Positions 46,590 through 58,646 of a DNA stretch of 64,000 nt are shown one piece after another. The notes beneath the pieces are model-generated. The model did no database searches and was not told where the DNA came from. It was given only the letters and a program-made list of their open reading frames with translations. The DNA is taken from assembly GCA_024336345.1 (NCBI GenBank), contig JANFOG010000013.1, forward strand, positions 930,001-994,000, in the 5' to 3' direction. This DNA comes from Mariannaea sp. PMI_226. Lineage: Eukaryota > Ascomycota > Sordariomycetes > Hypocreales > Nectriaceae. Each line of letters begins with the position of its first letter. The stretch's first letter is position 1. The translations under genes were made by a program, and so were the position numbers.

Positions 46590-47503
46590 TTTTCCGAACG
46601 TGTGTAGGGTCAAAGAGGAAATGGGTATGGAAGCTTGCTTGCTTGCGTGCGTGTAGGTACGACGACGAGCTGCTTGAAGCTCTAGCGGCGAAGCTCTTAT
46701 ATATGACCCCGCGGTGGAGTTTAGATTCCAGCACCTCAGCTTCAGATATGAGCTAATCAGTTTCCGTCAATTCAGAAAGAACTTAAGAACGGAATCAGGA
46801 AGAAGGGCAGAAATGGAGCAGATGAAGAACAAGCTCGTAAGATCTGGATGCTCGTGGCAATGAATTTACAGTTTGTTTCTTGTGTCTTCCAATGCTCAAA
46901 CCAGTGCGGGCCGGAAGCACCTTTTAACCCCGCTACCGACCGTTCCCACGTCATCCGTGGTCACCGATGAACCATCCATCACGCATGGCCCCTCACATCC
47001 GGCTGTCGTAATTGTGCCTCCGTTAAGAAATTTCAATGGCACGATGTCGATATACAAGATTTATTCCAATCTGTTAGTGAAACCTTGCGTTGCGCGCAAC
47101 AGCTCGTGATGCACCTGGACCGGGTGTGTATCCGGGGCTGTCAACGCGGTGTCGGCCGTCCGCAGCCGGTCCTCTCTGTTTGTCAATCACCACCAGTGCG
47201 CACTCATTTAGCGCCTGATCACAGGGCGGCACTTGGGTGAGCTAAGCTGTTCAAGAACTGACCCATTTCTTTTCCATTACCAAAGGAAGCGGATTTGGGG
47301 TGCATCAGCCACGCATTAGCCACACATGCGTTGAATTGCGAATTGATTGATTGGTCATCAACGCCCTTCCCGCGCCACGTCTTTCCTTCTCTTCCCTGGA
47401 GAGCTTTGACATCACCCCATTCCAATCCGAGGTCCGGTGTCACGAAGCCCTTCAAAAAAAAGACCGTTTGCAGTTTTATCTCGCCATTTCCTACCCGCCC
47501 AAC
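46590..47503. other. Divergent promoter region
   Basis: About 900 bp between the CoA-pathway decarboxylase and the mitochondrial glutaredoxin, which are transcribed away from each other. No gene is seen. Confidence 0.5.
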
Positions 47504-48080
47504 ATGTTCGCTCGATCAGTTGCTTCGGTTCGTTCCTCTCCGATATCGCCCCGCTGCTCGTCCGTTTCACTGACCATTTTGCTTTTCGCTCTGACTACAG
47601 AACCTGCTTCGGTCATCCGCCCGACCGGCGGCGGCCATGCGCCTTGCCCCGGCCTTTGCCCTCCGAGCGTCGGTTTCGCCCTTTGCGCCTCTGACTCCCT
47701 TCCAGGCTCGTCTCCTGTCCGAACAGACCCGCAGCGCCATTGACAAGGCCGTTGCATCTGCCCCCGTCGTACTCTTCATGAAGGGAACCCCCGAGACACC
47801 TCAATGCGGATTCTCCCGCGCTGCGATTCAGATCCTCGGTCTCCAGGGCGTCAACCCCGAGAAATTCGCTGCCTTTAACGTCCTTGAGGACCCTGAGCTG
47901 CGGGCTGGCATCAAGGAATACTCCGACTGGCCTACGATCCCTCAACTTTACGTCAACAAGGAATTCATCGGCGGAACTGATATTCTGGTCTCCATGCACC
48001 AAAACGGTGACCTCGCCAAGCTCTTCGAAGACAGCAAGGTTCTTTTCGAGGGTGCGCCTGAGAGCGAGAGCAAGGAGTAG
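47504..48080 (+). CDS. GRX5: Mitochondrial monothiol glutaredoxin
   Basis: Two exons: a 24-nt first exon, 47504-47527 (MFARSVAS), and 47601-48080, giving 167 residues. The N-terminus (Arg/Ala/Ser-rich, [17 protein letters not shown]) is a mitochondrial presequence that is completed only by splicing. The glutaredoxin fold follows: [17 protein letters not shown] with the CGFS active site (Cys about 77), [16 protein letters not shown] with the cis-Pro, and [19 protein letters not shown] proteins pass Fe-S clusters from the assembly scaffold to target proteins. An in-frame ATG at 47637 could give a shorter form with a weaker presequence. Its 3' end converges on the gamma-glutamyltranspeptidase gene, only about 150 bp away. 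Confidence 0.95.
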
Positions 48081-48232
48081 GATGGCGGAACTGAACACCA
48101 TAAAAGGAGGTTGGAGTAGATGTAAGAATACGTTTGACATGTAATGCTTGAGAGACTCGCACGAAATACCTCTGTACAGAAATGACAAATATAGATCCTG
48201 AAGCCATTATGAACGTGGCTTATTTTATTTCA

Positions 48233-50248
48233 TTACAAGGGATATGCGGCTCCATCTGCTCTTTGGTCACTACCTGCCGACCACATAGGTGTCTGGTCCA
48301 CGGGATCAACAGTGTACCGGATAATTTGACCACGACCGAACATGCTTCTCTTCCAACCCTTGAGGACTACAATATGGTGTCCAAGTTTCCTCAGACCCTC
48401 AATGGTTTCCTCAGGCATCCCTTCCTCTATATTAACAGTCCAGTCGAGCACCTTGCCCTCATCTGGTAGGCCTGCGCCGATACAAAATCGGGGTGCGTCA
48501 AGAGCCTGCTGCGGGTTCAATCGGCCGACAACTTGCCCCAGAAGAACTTGAGTATGTGCTTGCGGCTGGTTGTAACCTCCCATGATGCCAAACGAGGAGT
48601 GCAAGGATCCGTCACTGATGTTCGTCACCATTCCTGGAATTATCGTGTGGTAAGGTCGCTTCCGAGGCTCAAGCCTATTCGGGTGACTTGAATCCAAGGA
48701 GAAATTTGCACCGCGGTTTTGTAGTGTAAACCCACAACCCTTGGGAATAATTGATGTGCCGAACCCTCCGTAGTTAGAATTGATGAACGAGGCAGCGTTT
48801 CCAGCAGAGTCGGAGACGGTGAAATACACCGTGTCGCTGCTCTGCAGGGCTGGTGAGATGAAGGGTGGGTTGCCTGGCTGCTCCGACTCGAATGCTTTGG
48901 ACGGGTCGAAGATTTTGGCACGTTCTCCGAGATACTCGGAAGAGATCAAGCCTTGTGTGGGAACCTTGGAGACATTAGGGTCTGCTACATACCAGCTAGC
49001 ATCCGTAAATGCAAGCTTCAATGCCTCGATGATAGCGTGAAGATACGGAGCTGTGTTGAAGTCCTTGTGCGACCAAGTCGGAATCTTGCCCTGCTTCTCC
49101 AACTCTTGAATGATCCCCAAGGCCATCAAGGCCACAATACCCTGTCCATTGGGTGGATGCTCCCAGAGCTCAACCCCTTCTCCATCGTCTTGGCCTTGTC
49201 CTCGGAACTTGACCGAAATGGGTTCAACTGGTTCGCTGCCTGCTTCCAAATGATGTTGAAGGTCCGCGAGCTCAAGGTGGCCACCAAGGTCTCTCACGAC
49301 CTTGATTAGCTCCTCGGCGATGCGGCCGGTGTAGAAGCCCTTCTTACCTTCTGTCGCGAGAGTACGGAAAGTTCTGGCTAGTTCTGGCAGCTTCATGATC
49401 TCACCGGGTCGAGGTGCTCTCACACCGTCCTGTGCTGCAGGATCCTTCTTGAGCATTTCGCTGAAGTTGGGGGACGCGTTCCTGAGAAGCTTCTCAGAGC
49501 CTTGCCACTTTTTAAAGAGTTAGAAGAAGATAAGCATTAAGAAAGACCTCGGGCGAGGACTAGATAGCGACGTAGAACTTACAGCGCGAGCCGTCACCTC
49601 TGAGACGGGGAATCCTTGTTCGCCCAGTTTAATGGCTGGTGCTAGGATTTCACTCATGCTGAGCTTCCCACTTCCAAATCGCTCGACGGTATCGACCCAA
49701 CCTGCCGCAGCACCGGGGACGGTAGTTGCGTGAACACTCTGCATGGGTATGCTTCCAGTGCTTCCATCAGGAATCTTGAGGTCTCGTCGAATAGTCTCGA
49801 GAGTGCATTTGCCTCCTGACCGACCTGATCCGTTCATAGCCTTAACCTGCTTGGTGGCGGCATCATAAAAGAGGATGAACATATCGCCACCGATACCAGT
49901 CGAACATGGCTCGGTCATGTTGAGACCGGCAGCTATCAGCGAATTAGCAAGCCCTCCGATTTCTCATCATGTGAACCTCGTGTCATAATTACCAACTGCA
50001 ACGGCAGCATCCTAAAGGGTAACAAAAAAATGTCAGGAAACAAACAGTACGACACATTATTGGAGACTCGGCCTGAAACTTACAGCGGCATTTCCCCCAG
50101 CTCGGAGGATTTCGAGGCCACAATTTGCTGCCAGTGGCTGCGGAGAGGCGACAATGCCCTGGGTGCTGTGGACGACGCTTCGTCGAGAGGGGAATCTCGC
50201 AAAGTCATCCGAGGCGGGTTGGAACACGGCGGAGGTTGGCAAAGGCAT
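48233..50248 (-). CDS. Gamma-glutamyltranspeptidase family protein
   Basis: Four exons (50248-50084, 50011-49993, 49932-49583, 49507-48233) encode 602 residues. Exon 2 is only 19 nt and supplies DAAVAV, which joins GGNAA to [17 protein letters not shown] exactly as in the family. Other landmarks are [41 protein letters not shown] and, at the autocleavage point, [11 protein letters not shown] (nucleophile Thr about 404) followed by [15 protein letters not shown] and [14 protein letters not shown]. These enzymes cut or transfer the gamma-glutamyl group of glutathione and related amides. There is no signal peptide or membrane anchor at the chosen ATG, so an intracellular location is likely. The frame upstream of 50248 lacks an ATG. 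Confidence 0.92.
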
Positions 50249-50686
50249 TGTCTCGAATTTGATGGCCTGTTTGAGTTCGAAGAAGACCGAAGAGAGCGCA
50301 GAGATTATCCGAAGCGAATAAGTCACAACAAACTCGATGCGCCACACAAGATAAATCTACAGAAGGAAGAGCTACGATAAGGCTCAATGAAGTTCTCAGA
50401 GAAAAGATGCTAACGCCCCGACTAATAAACAGCTCCCAACGTGGGGTACGGAGATGAGGATGGAGACGGGATAGCTAATTCATGGCGGGGTTCGGTAATG
50501 CTGTGATGGCATCAGTGCCGATCGCGGGGCCTTTGGTAGTGGACACAAATTGGTTGGTGGAAATAGAGAAACCGCCCGGGGTGTGCTACGCGATTTATAA
50601 TGAATAATTCCTTATGCAGGAGGGCTATTTTGGAGACAGCCTGCTCGTGGTGTGCAATATGTTACGTACAATCAATCAATCAGTTC
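50249..50686. other. Intergenic
   Basis: About 440 bp between the gamma-glutamyltranspeptidase start and the stop of the IFI6-like gene. It holds the transpeptidase promoter; no gene is seen. Confidence 0.5.
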
Positions 50687-51347
50687 CTATTTCCAAGTCA
50701 TACCCAAGCGCTGGAGGTAAGAGTATAGTGAGCCCTTGGATACATGTCCATACTTCTGCGCTATTTGGCTCATCCACCGAGATGCAAAGCTGTCTATGAC
50801 CAATATTAGTATTTCTGAACCTTTGACATGCTGCATGTGCATGTGGGCATGTGAGATAAAAATGCGTTGACATACTGCTTCGAGGTCCCTTCAGAATGAA
50901 GCCCAATGCCCTCAAAATCCATGCTGGAGCCATCACAGCTAGCACTCCAAGGGCAATTAATGTTCCTCCAGCAATCAGCGCTGCATAGTACGGGTGCTCC
51001 GTTGCAAACTCCTTGGCCAAAGCCGTTGCCTTTTTAGTGGCATCCTTCATGGCAGCGGCCATCAAGCCGCCTTGCTTGAGAATCGTCTCGACGCCATGAA
51101 GGATGGCCTCGGCCAAGCTCTCCGTCCATCCGTTGGCGGAAACGATTTCGTTGAGGCGATCTTCGAGTTCTGTACCACATTTGTCTGCAGTTCGCAAAGC
51201 TTCGACAAACTGGCGCGCAGCATCATCTTGATATGGGACTGGCTGATTGCTAACAACAGCTTTCTCATTGGTTTGGAGATTGTGCTTTTCCCCAGTGACA
51301 TCGTGGCTGGAGGTGAAGCATTGAAGAAGACAGGCAAGACAGTCCAT
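50687..51347 (-). CDS. IFI6/IFI27-like (interferon-induced 6-16 family) membrane protein
   Basis: Two exons, 51347-50876 and 50793-50687, give 192 residues. The intron (GTATGT..TAG, 82 nt) replaces a frame of no character by FASRWMSQIAQKYGHVSKGS then LYSYLQRLGMTWK. Hydrophobic helices run from about YYAALIAGGTLIALGVLAVM through APAWILRALGF. The pattern LGF..GP..SFA.W.Q......V..GSL...LQ.LGM is that of the IFI6/IFI27 family, small membrane proteins known in animals from mitochondria and apoptosis and widespread but unstudied in fungi. The first 100 residues are soluble and helical (RQFVEALRTADKCGTELEDR) with a Cys-rich start (MDCLACLLQC). Function in the fungus is unknown. Confidence 0.78.
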
Positions 51348-52795
51348 CTTTTTTAAGATGCGTGGCTGGTGTTGTTGATGATGATTATGTAGTTATTGAC
51401 AGGCAAGTGGTGGGGGGATGAAAGAGGCATGAAGAAGAAGAGAATAAGAAAGGACGAGCGCGGGAAGAAATCACTTCTGCTGACGATTCTTGGGGGCCAT
51501 GAACTTTCTGCCCCGCCAGCAGCTCATTGGAAGTATTGTATTTAAACGGTAATCTCTAACAGGCAGATGTAAATGTGGTTGCGGAAGAAAACTGCCTTAC
51601 CATTGCTGTTGGCCCAAAATACGGCCCTCAGCTGCCCTCTTCCTGGTCGTCCTGATGCTAGTCGATACTGTGAGCCCGCAATTCTCTGAAATGTTATTTT
51701 CCCTAAGATTTCTCAGAGTACGATCAAGGCCGGGTTTCATGACCCCTTGATGTTTTCATTGCGCAAAGGAAGGACTTCGTCCAAACAGGACAACTTTGAG
51801 CCGGATGGAAGCTCTTGAAGCCTCTTGAGAGCTTTCTCCCACCCACCGCCATGGGCTACAGTACATTTGCCATGAATTTTCTTTCCAGTTACCTATGAAA
51901 TTCACGTATAATAATTGTTGAATGCTGGTAGGCGAGTTATGAGGTGTTTTTCATTTGTTGGCAGCTTCCTATCTTCCAGTGTCAAGATGCCGATGTTGCA
52001 TTGGTCCGCTTGAGTCTTGAATGCGTCCTGATATTAAGTCACATAGTAATTTACAACAGATCATGATCTAACTTCCATCACCGACCAGTGGCTGTATTTG
52101 GTTACAAAGTGTATCCCAACTTCTGAGTCTGCCTTTCCTACTCATGTGTAAACCTGGCGGGATCCGCTAAAGTGTATGTCGGAGGCCCTCTACCATCTCT
52201 GCCCATTCATAAGCCCGAGCATCGAGGCCACAGCCGAGCCGAATTATTGCGACCATGTCACGAGAAGTTTGCCCCTGCGATCGCCCACGTGTCTACCGAC
52301 GCCCGCTGATATCCTCATGCAATGCCGAACTTACGGCTTCCACGGACGGAGTAATAAAGCGAACGAGAAAAAGAAATGCTGTTGCCGCTTTGTTCAGCTG
52401 TGTGATAGCTTAGTTTCCACCGTAGAGGATTCCCATGTGTCAGGCACCCATTGCAAGGTCGACTCGTGTCAGAGTATAATACTAGATTCTAATCTATCTT
52501 TCAAATAAGTTCGCCCCAATCAGCCAGAGCATTTAGAATTTAAGGATGGTGAAAATGATTCTGGGAAAGTCAATCACGATGTAAATAATCAGGCAACAAC
52601 CTGTACATGATGTAGAGGTACACCGTCGATTGAGGTAAAACAAGGCAATAGTTTAGGTTATCCAACTGATAATTTTGTACACTGTTGTTTAAAATGGGCT
52701 TTGACGACATCCAATATTTTATTGAAGTTTTCCCACTTGTATGCTCTGATGCAATCCTACTTGCAGTTCTCCAGGACTTTGAGACGAACCCCCAA
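51348..52795. other. Intergenic, 1.4 kb
   Basis: Divergent region between the IFI6-like gene and the next small secreted protein. An in-frame ATG at 52694 could extend that protein by 34 residues, but this would bury its signal peptide. No other gene is supported. Confidence 0.45.
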
Positions 52796-53253
52796 ATGAA
52801 GCTCCTCGTAGCCATGATGACCATTTTTGTGACGGCCACAAGGTAAAATTCCCCCTCCTCTATCTCCCAAGCAGCTTTCGACGATTGACTGAAAGTACAT
52901 CAGGGCCGTCAGCTTTTGTTCTTGCTACGATAGCGACGGCGTACCTGATTTGGCTTGCACCAGGCACTGCTGCAAGTCCTCTAAAGGAACCCTGACAAGT
53001 GATGGAGAGGTGAGCAACTCATAAAATTAACTGAACTATGGCCATTTCTAACCTGGTATATTTTTGCTTCTTCAAGAGATGTCTTGGCGTTAAAATGGAT
53101 GCAAGATTTACCCACTGTGTATCTATCACTGAGTGGCGCATTCAGCTGCATCTCAACATTTGCGGGGAAGGTCTTGGGCCATTGAATATTACAAAATCTG
53201 AGTATTACGACGGGATAACTTGGCCTCCTAAGGGCTATCCTGGCTATGAATAA
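52796..53253 (+). CDS. Small secreted cysteine-rich protein (three exons)
   Basis: Three exons, 52796-52842, 52904-53009 and 53077-53253, give 109 residues. Splice sites are good: GTAAAA..CAG with CTGA branch, and GTGAGC..AAG with CTAAC branch. The first exon plus two bases encode a signal peptide (MKLLVAMMTIFVTATRAVS). The mature chain begins FCSCYDSDGVPDLACTRHCC and has eight cysteines, the last in NICGEGLG. It ends in a Pro/Gly/Tyr-rich tail (WPPKGYPGYE). This fits the SSCP/candidate-effector class; no specific family is assigned. No single open frame shows it, because exon 1 is tiny. It sits alone in gene-poor DNA, with 3 kb of empty sequence downstream. Confidence 0.65.
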
Positions 53254-56200
53254 TCACCGGTCGGCTTCTCCTGTTTGTCTCGTTCCTTCAGCTCGCCCAC
53301 GTCGATTAATACAGGACATAGCTTTATTGGCTTATCAAAACAAGAAAAAATTTCTCTATTGAACTAAATTGCAGACCGAGGGATTGGTGACTTGATACCT
53401 TATGATATAAGCTAGCTATGATGCAATCCATTATTGCGTTGAAACCAATCTATGTGAGCAATTGCGGTGCTTTCCGCAAATATTTCCATCTTGTAGAAAC
53501 CGACAGTGGTAGATTCTTGAGAATTTTGTCGGGCGAGGTGTCATAAATTTGAGTATCAGAGTTGTAAAGGCTCCCTAAAGGCAGTTAGAAGTTGATTCAC
53601 GGCAGTGCTAGCTCACTCTCTTTTTGGGCAGAATGCTTTCTTAGGGGATGCCTAGACGCAGTGTCCGCAGGATTGAAGTAGACTTGAGTGTTTCGCCACA
53701 TGGCACTGTTGGGATTTCATCAAATAGGCAGGGCTTTGGTTGTTGAATTATGGTTCACATATTCAGCGCAGCGTTTCTGTATTCGACGTTTGGGTTGATT
53801 TGCCTTACATCCACCACCTTCAGATAATGTAGCCCAGGCCAGTCAGTCCAAGATACGCAACAGTGAAAAACTGCCATTGCACAAAGACTCTAGGACCATG
53901 TCCCAACTAGCTATTTGAAAATACGAAGAAAGATGAGCTAGATTGAGGACAGCGAGTGGTCAGGTCCACTTGTCCCCCCTCGAATGATTCACAAGACGTT
54001 TTATCATTGCAACCAATGGACAGATAAGTGAATACTCCAAGCTGAATCCAAGAGATTTGATCTTCACACATTAACTCAGAATAATTCTGCAGATGGCAAA
54101 GCATCTCCCACACCTGAGAAGGGTGCACCACCTCAAACCCCCGCACCAGATTAAGCGCTGATGCTGCTGCTCACTAATGCACAACACAACTTTGCCTGAA
54201 AGGTATTTTTCGATGTACAAAGATGATTGCTTTTGACTGAAAAATGCGCCATTTTACGTCTTGCTATACAGCTTTTCAAAACAGGAGCGATATTAGTGAG
54301 TTTAAACACCTTATCAACGTCTCTTTGACGACACAAATTCTTCTTTAGTCTGTTCTAGCGTGGCAAACGGCTCCAAAAGAACCATTTGATGAAACAAACA
54401 GCTATCACCAGGAGGCTGGGTCCTTAGTTTGTTTTAGCCCTAGAGCTTCCTGAAGGTTGAAACCCACCACAGAGGCTCAGGCTACCATGATGGACCTGGT
54501 CTCGTCAAAGGCACACCCGAAGGCAAAACTTGTGTGAGGTTGACACTCCGAAGCATAGTAGAGATGGTTCCTTGAGGTAAGTGTTCTGGACTCTTCTTTC
54601 ACACGAGGCTACAACATGCTATTCGTCGACCAGGTGCGTTATGGATTCAGCAGACTGTAGTTTACGTCGGATCGCCGCTTGTGATTCCTTGACCGATAGC
54701 GAGCTTGCATTCAAGAACGAAGGGGGCACAAAAAGGGGGAAGATGGCATGATTTGCCCATTTGTATCCTATGAACACGTGCTACTCAGCAAACTTATTCC
54801 GCCATGAAATCAGTTTGGCCCTTACAGCTGTGGCCCTCTTCTGTTGGAGCCATCACATCAACGCGAGTACATTATACTTCGTGGTCGCATCCCTTCTATC
54901 AGGGGCGTGATCATAGACTGGACAAGACCAGCCACTAAGCTGCACAACAGTATATCCGACGCCAACAGATTCCAAATCCTAAGCGCTAATGCTGTGCTAT
55001 GACACACTGCAATGGGGATGTTGGGAACAATAAATCAGTGGGTTTGGGGCTTTGTATGAGCAATCAGCCTGGCGTTTGAGTGAGCTCGACGCAATCTCGT
55101 CTAGATCCTTCTGATGAAAGGATTGATTGCATGTAAGCAAGTTTGTTATGAATTGATGTAGTTGAAACGATGTTATGAAAGCCACCGCAAAAGTTGACAA
55201 AGAAATTTCTCATCATCGTCGGTCACTAGGCATGCCCCTCTTCTCAGAGGCCCGGCATTCTGGGACCAATGCTCTGTTCCATTCGATTCTGGAGGAGCCC
55301 CCTGGGTCGTGGGCCCCGCAGATCCGGGGCACACCCTTGGCATGGTCTTCTTAACATGGAGCAGGACCCAATATGCCGTGGCCACTTGTCAATCGCGAGA
55401 AGGAAGAGAAGGATGCTGGCGTGTTGGGCTTGCACCACTGATATGCAGGATGGTTTTGGGCTTGCGTCGTGGTACTAGCCACGAACATTCATGGTATTTC
55501 TTTTTTGATGAAGTACCCAAGAGTGTAGCCTAAGCGAAGTTATGGGAAGTGTCAGAATGATGAACGCCAAGAAGATGTTCTCGAATAACCGGAGTTGCCC
55601 CTAAACCATCCAATGAATGAAGTAAATTATTGAGATGGCCTCTTTATGTGTGTCGTTTTACGTTGCATGAGTTGTCAAACTAAACAATCAGTCCCTTGCA
55701 GTTGTGGAGATCTACCTTGTTTCCTGGTCTCGCTCTATTGGCATACATATGTAGTATGCCTTGTTTATGTGAGGCCCGCCCTCAATGTCATTGGACGCCA
55801 CCACTTGCCAAAATGGTGTGAGCTTTTCGTCTCATCTTTGCGTGAGGGCATCGTCAAGGTGAAACGGGTGGCTCAAGGGCTAGACCCAGCGCTCAGCACC
55901 AAAAGATGCATGCCAGGTTTCATCGTCATGATGCCCCACTCACTGCTCAGAAATGTGAAAGAAAACCTTGGCTTGTTCCTATCAACACAAGGCAAGCAAA
56001 GGGCCTCGTGTTCATTTAGATTTATTGTCAGTACACGGACTCTTCTTCTTCTCTTCCTTGGCCTTTCTTTCAGCTATCTTATACATTCCTCTGTCGAAGG
56101 CGGTACTCTGTGGCTCGAAAACGACGATAAACCCCGCAGGGCCCGGTTGGTCTCCCCGGCGGATATTTTGTTCAGTAGCCGCCCACGCTACGTGGGTTCT

Positions 56201-56590
56201 TTCAGGGGTCACCCTAGCATGTCACCCGGAGATTAAAGAGAAAAAAGGATGAAACGCTTAGACTCTAGTCTCTAATCAACTTGAGGGCATGGAGCGGATG
56301 AACTAACCCTGTGGGAGAGCCTTTCATGGCCTTTGTTGAGGCTCTTGGCACCATGATGCCGACAACATGGTGTGGTTCTCCCCTCTCCCCCCTCTAGCGG
56401 CAAGAGAGTAGCGAATATAATAGAGGAACAAACCCTCCTCGACATAGCATCGATTCTCTAGGTCACTGCATCTTTCCGGTCTTTACCACATCCATTGTCA
56501 TTCCTTATCCTTTCTTCGGTCAGGAACCGTTCATTCTTTTACATACTTTTCGTTTCACTTCTACAGTCCCGGCGACACATATATCCCAAG
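53254..56590. other. Gene-poor intergenic DNA, 3.3 kb
   Basis: No gene is supported. The plus-strand frame 55646-56236 has an ATG and 196 codons with a hydrophobic stretch (TLLLLFLGLSFSYLI), but no family likeness. Minus-strand frames around 55173-55438 are Cys/Pro-rich but lack a clear start and signal peptide. The final 200 bases, pyrimidine-rich around 56380-56580, are the leader and promoter of the CAP protein gene. Confidence 0.45.
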
Positions 56591-57387
56591 ATGCGCTTCT
56601 CCCTTCTCACCGTATCCGCACTTGCTTCCAGCGCGGCAGCCTGGCGATGGCGTCACCACGGTCACTGGACAGTGACCGAAGTTATCACCATCCCGGTTCA
56701 AACTATCACTGAGCCCATTGGCCAGGCCCCCACGCAAGTGGTTACAGCCATTCCAACCACCCTGGTTCAAGTCACCAAGAAGCCCTCGACCGTAGCTTCT
56801 GTTACTACCGCTGCTCAGCCTGCCGTGTCCACAAAGTCGTCCTCTTCTTCTGGTCTCACTTCTGACCAGCAGGCGGCTCTTGATGCTCATAACGCTGCTC
56901 GCGCTGATGTCGGAACTAAGCCTTTGACTTGGGACGATTCCCTCGCCGCCGATGCCCAGAGCTGGGCCGAACACCTAGTCTCCGTTGGTTCCCTGGTTCA
57001 CTCTGGTACCTCCGGCCAGGGCGAGAATCTCTACATGCAGACAGGTGGCGGCTCGCCTTACGTCAGTGCCGTCAACGCCTTCGTCTCTGAGAAGAGCAGC
57101 TATCACGGCGAGGCCATCTCCAGCACCAACTACCAGCTCTTCGGCCACTACAGTATGTAGTCCTACCCTATCATAACAACTACATCTTATAACTAACTGC
57201 TTTACAGCCCAGGTTGTTTGGAAGGACACCACCAAGGTGGGCATGGGCCTTGCCACCGATAGCAACGGTGCGACCTACGTCGTCGCCCGCTACTCGCCTC
57301 CTGGCAACTTGTAAGTAATCATCATTCTCGTGACTATAGTTGCACTGGTTAACACGAACATTTAGCATTGGCGAGACTGCTTACTAG
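56591..57387 (+). CDS. Secreted CAP-domain (PR-1-like) protein
   Basis: Three exons, 56591-57152, 57208-57310 and 57366-57387, give 228 residues. The signal peptide is MRFSLLTVSALASSAAA. A Thr/Pro/Ser-rich linker of about 80 residues, a likely O-glycosylation zone, follows. The CAP domain starts near 100 with LDAHNAARADVGTKPLTWDD and contains SWAEHLVSVGSLVHSGTSGQ, GENLYMQTGG, and after intron 1 TQVVWKDTTKVGMGLATDSN. The last exon adds only IGETAY after GNF. CAP proteins bind sterols or other lipids and are exported by many fungi, including yeast Pry proteins and pathogen-related homologues. The HNxxR and QVVWK motifs are intact. It is extracellular or cell-wall associated. Confidence 0.92.
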
Positions 57388-58646
57388 AACGCGATGCGGG
57401 GGTAACACTGTAGTTTATCATTTGCACCAGTCAGCTTTGGCCTGCGAAAGGATTCGTGCTTACCATTATCCTGACAATTGCGTACCTTTATTATTTTCTT
57501 CTCGCATTACATCGATGACACGGTGGTAATGCTTAGGGACAATAGGTTTTTAGAACAAAAAGACAAGCGGTCAATTTCAATGATCCACCATACCTTCCAT
57601 CTTGAATGAGCAATTATGTTGAACCAGCAGTTGATCCTCATTTGGTATTCGCGAAAAAATCACTAAAAGTGAAGTCAATGTAGCGGATATTGGTTCCTCC
57701 TGAAGGCCTTGACATTTAGAATATCATATTCACACTTAAAAGGTAGACTGGACACTTTTCAACAATCTAAAAAGTCCGAAACCGCGCCTTGGGAAGGAAA
57801 TAGGAGGGCTCAGGTTTTTTCCACCCACTTTGTCAGTCGCTGCTGAGCACCTATATAACTACTCCCAATTATGTCTTCCTTGAACTCCAGTACCTATTGC
57901 CTGAAAGCTTTCGACTGTATCTTCAGCTTACAAGACATCAACGAGTCAATCGCAGTAAAACAATTGAAACCAAGATACGGGACTCGAAGACGTGTTATAA
58001 GAGCCTTTGAATGATGCACGTGTCTGCTAATACCACATTCGCAAAAGTATCAAAGTCTCCGCCCAATGTTGAAAGTCCCAAATGAAACGATATAAATCGA
58101 AAAACTCCAAAATGTTACCCTCAGTCACCTCATTCCCGCGTGGAAATCGCACTGAACGCTCCTGAAGAAGCTTACTGACATCAGGTAGCAGTTCAAAGTC
58201 TGACCACCTCGCTTACGACACCTTAGTTCCTTCGTTGACTAGTAGTATAGCTTTAGAGGGAAATGTGTATAGTCATCTTTGTATATACTACGAGGCTGGA
58301 GATGATTTCCTGCAGATGTGTGGGGGTTGTACTCGTATCAGAAAAGGGATTTCTCGGGATCCCACCTCACGTAATTGTTTCATGGCTATATTTCATCGTT
58401 AAAGTTGGCGTCATCGCTGCTATTGTCCTGGATGGTTTCTGCATTCCCTCCTTCGATTGTAGTGGCATCGTTTTTCCTATGGCTAGGAATTTTCATAAAA
58501 AGAGCTTTTAAGATATCCTCTATTCTAGTGTCGACATGAGGGTGAGGTCTGAGAACGTCGTCGTTCGTGGTGATCTCAGCTTCATCTGGCATTACCTCCT
58601 TGCCTTCGGCTGTTGTATTTTGCTCTTTTCTCCATGATGATAGACT
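57388..58646. other. Intergenic, 1.3 kb
   Basis: AT-rich sequence with no supported gene. Short frames at 58263-58592 on both strands do not resemble known proteins. Confidence 0.45.

Noticed and set aside
55646..56236. A 196-codon plus-strand frame with a hydrophobic segment
   Set aside because: Composition and lack of any motif suggest chance; the hydrophobic segment comes from a CTT/TTC-rich tract.
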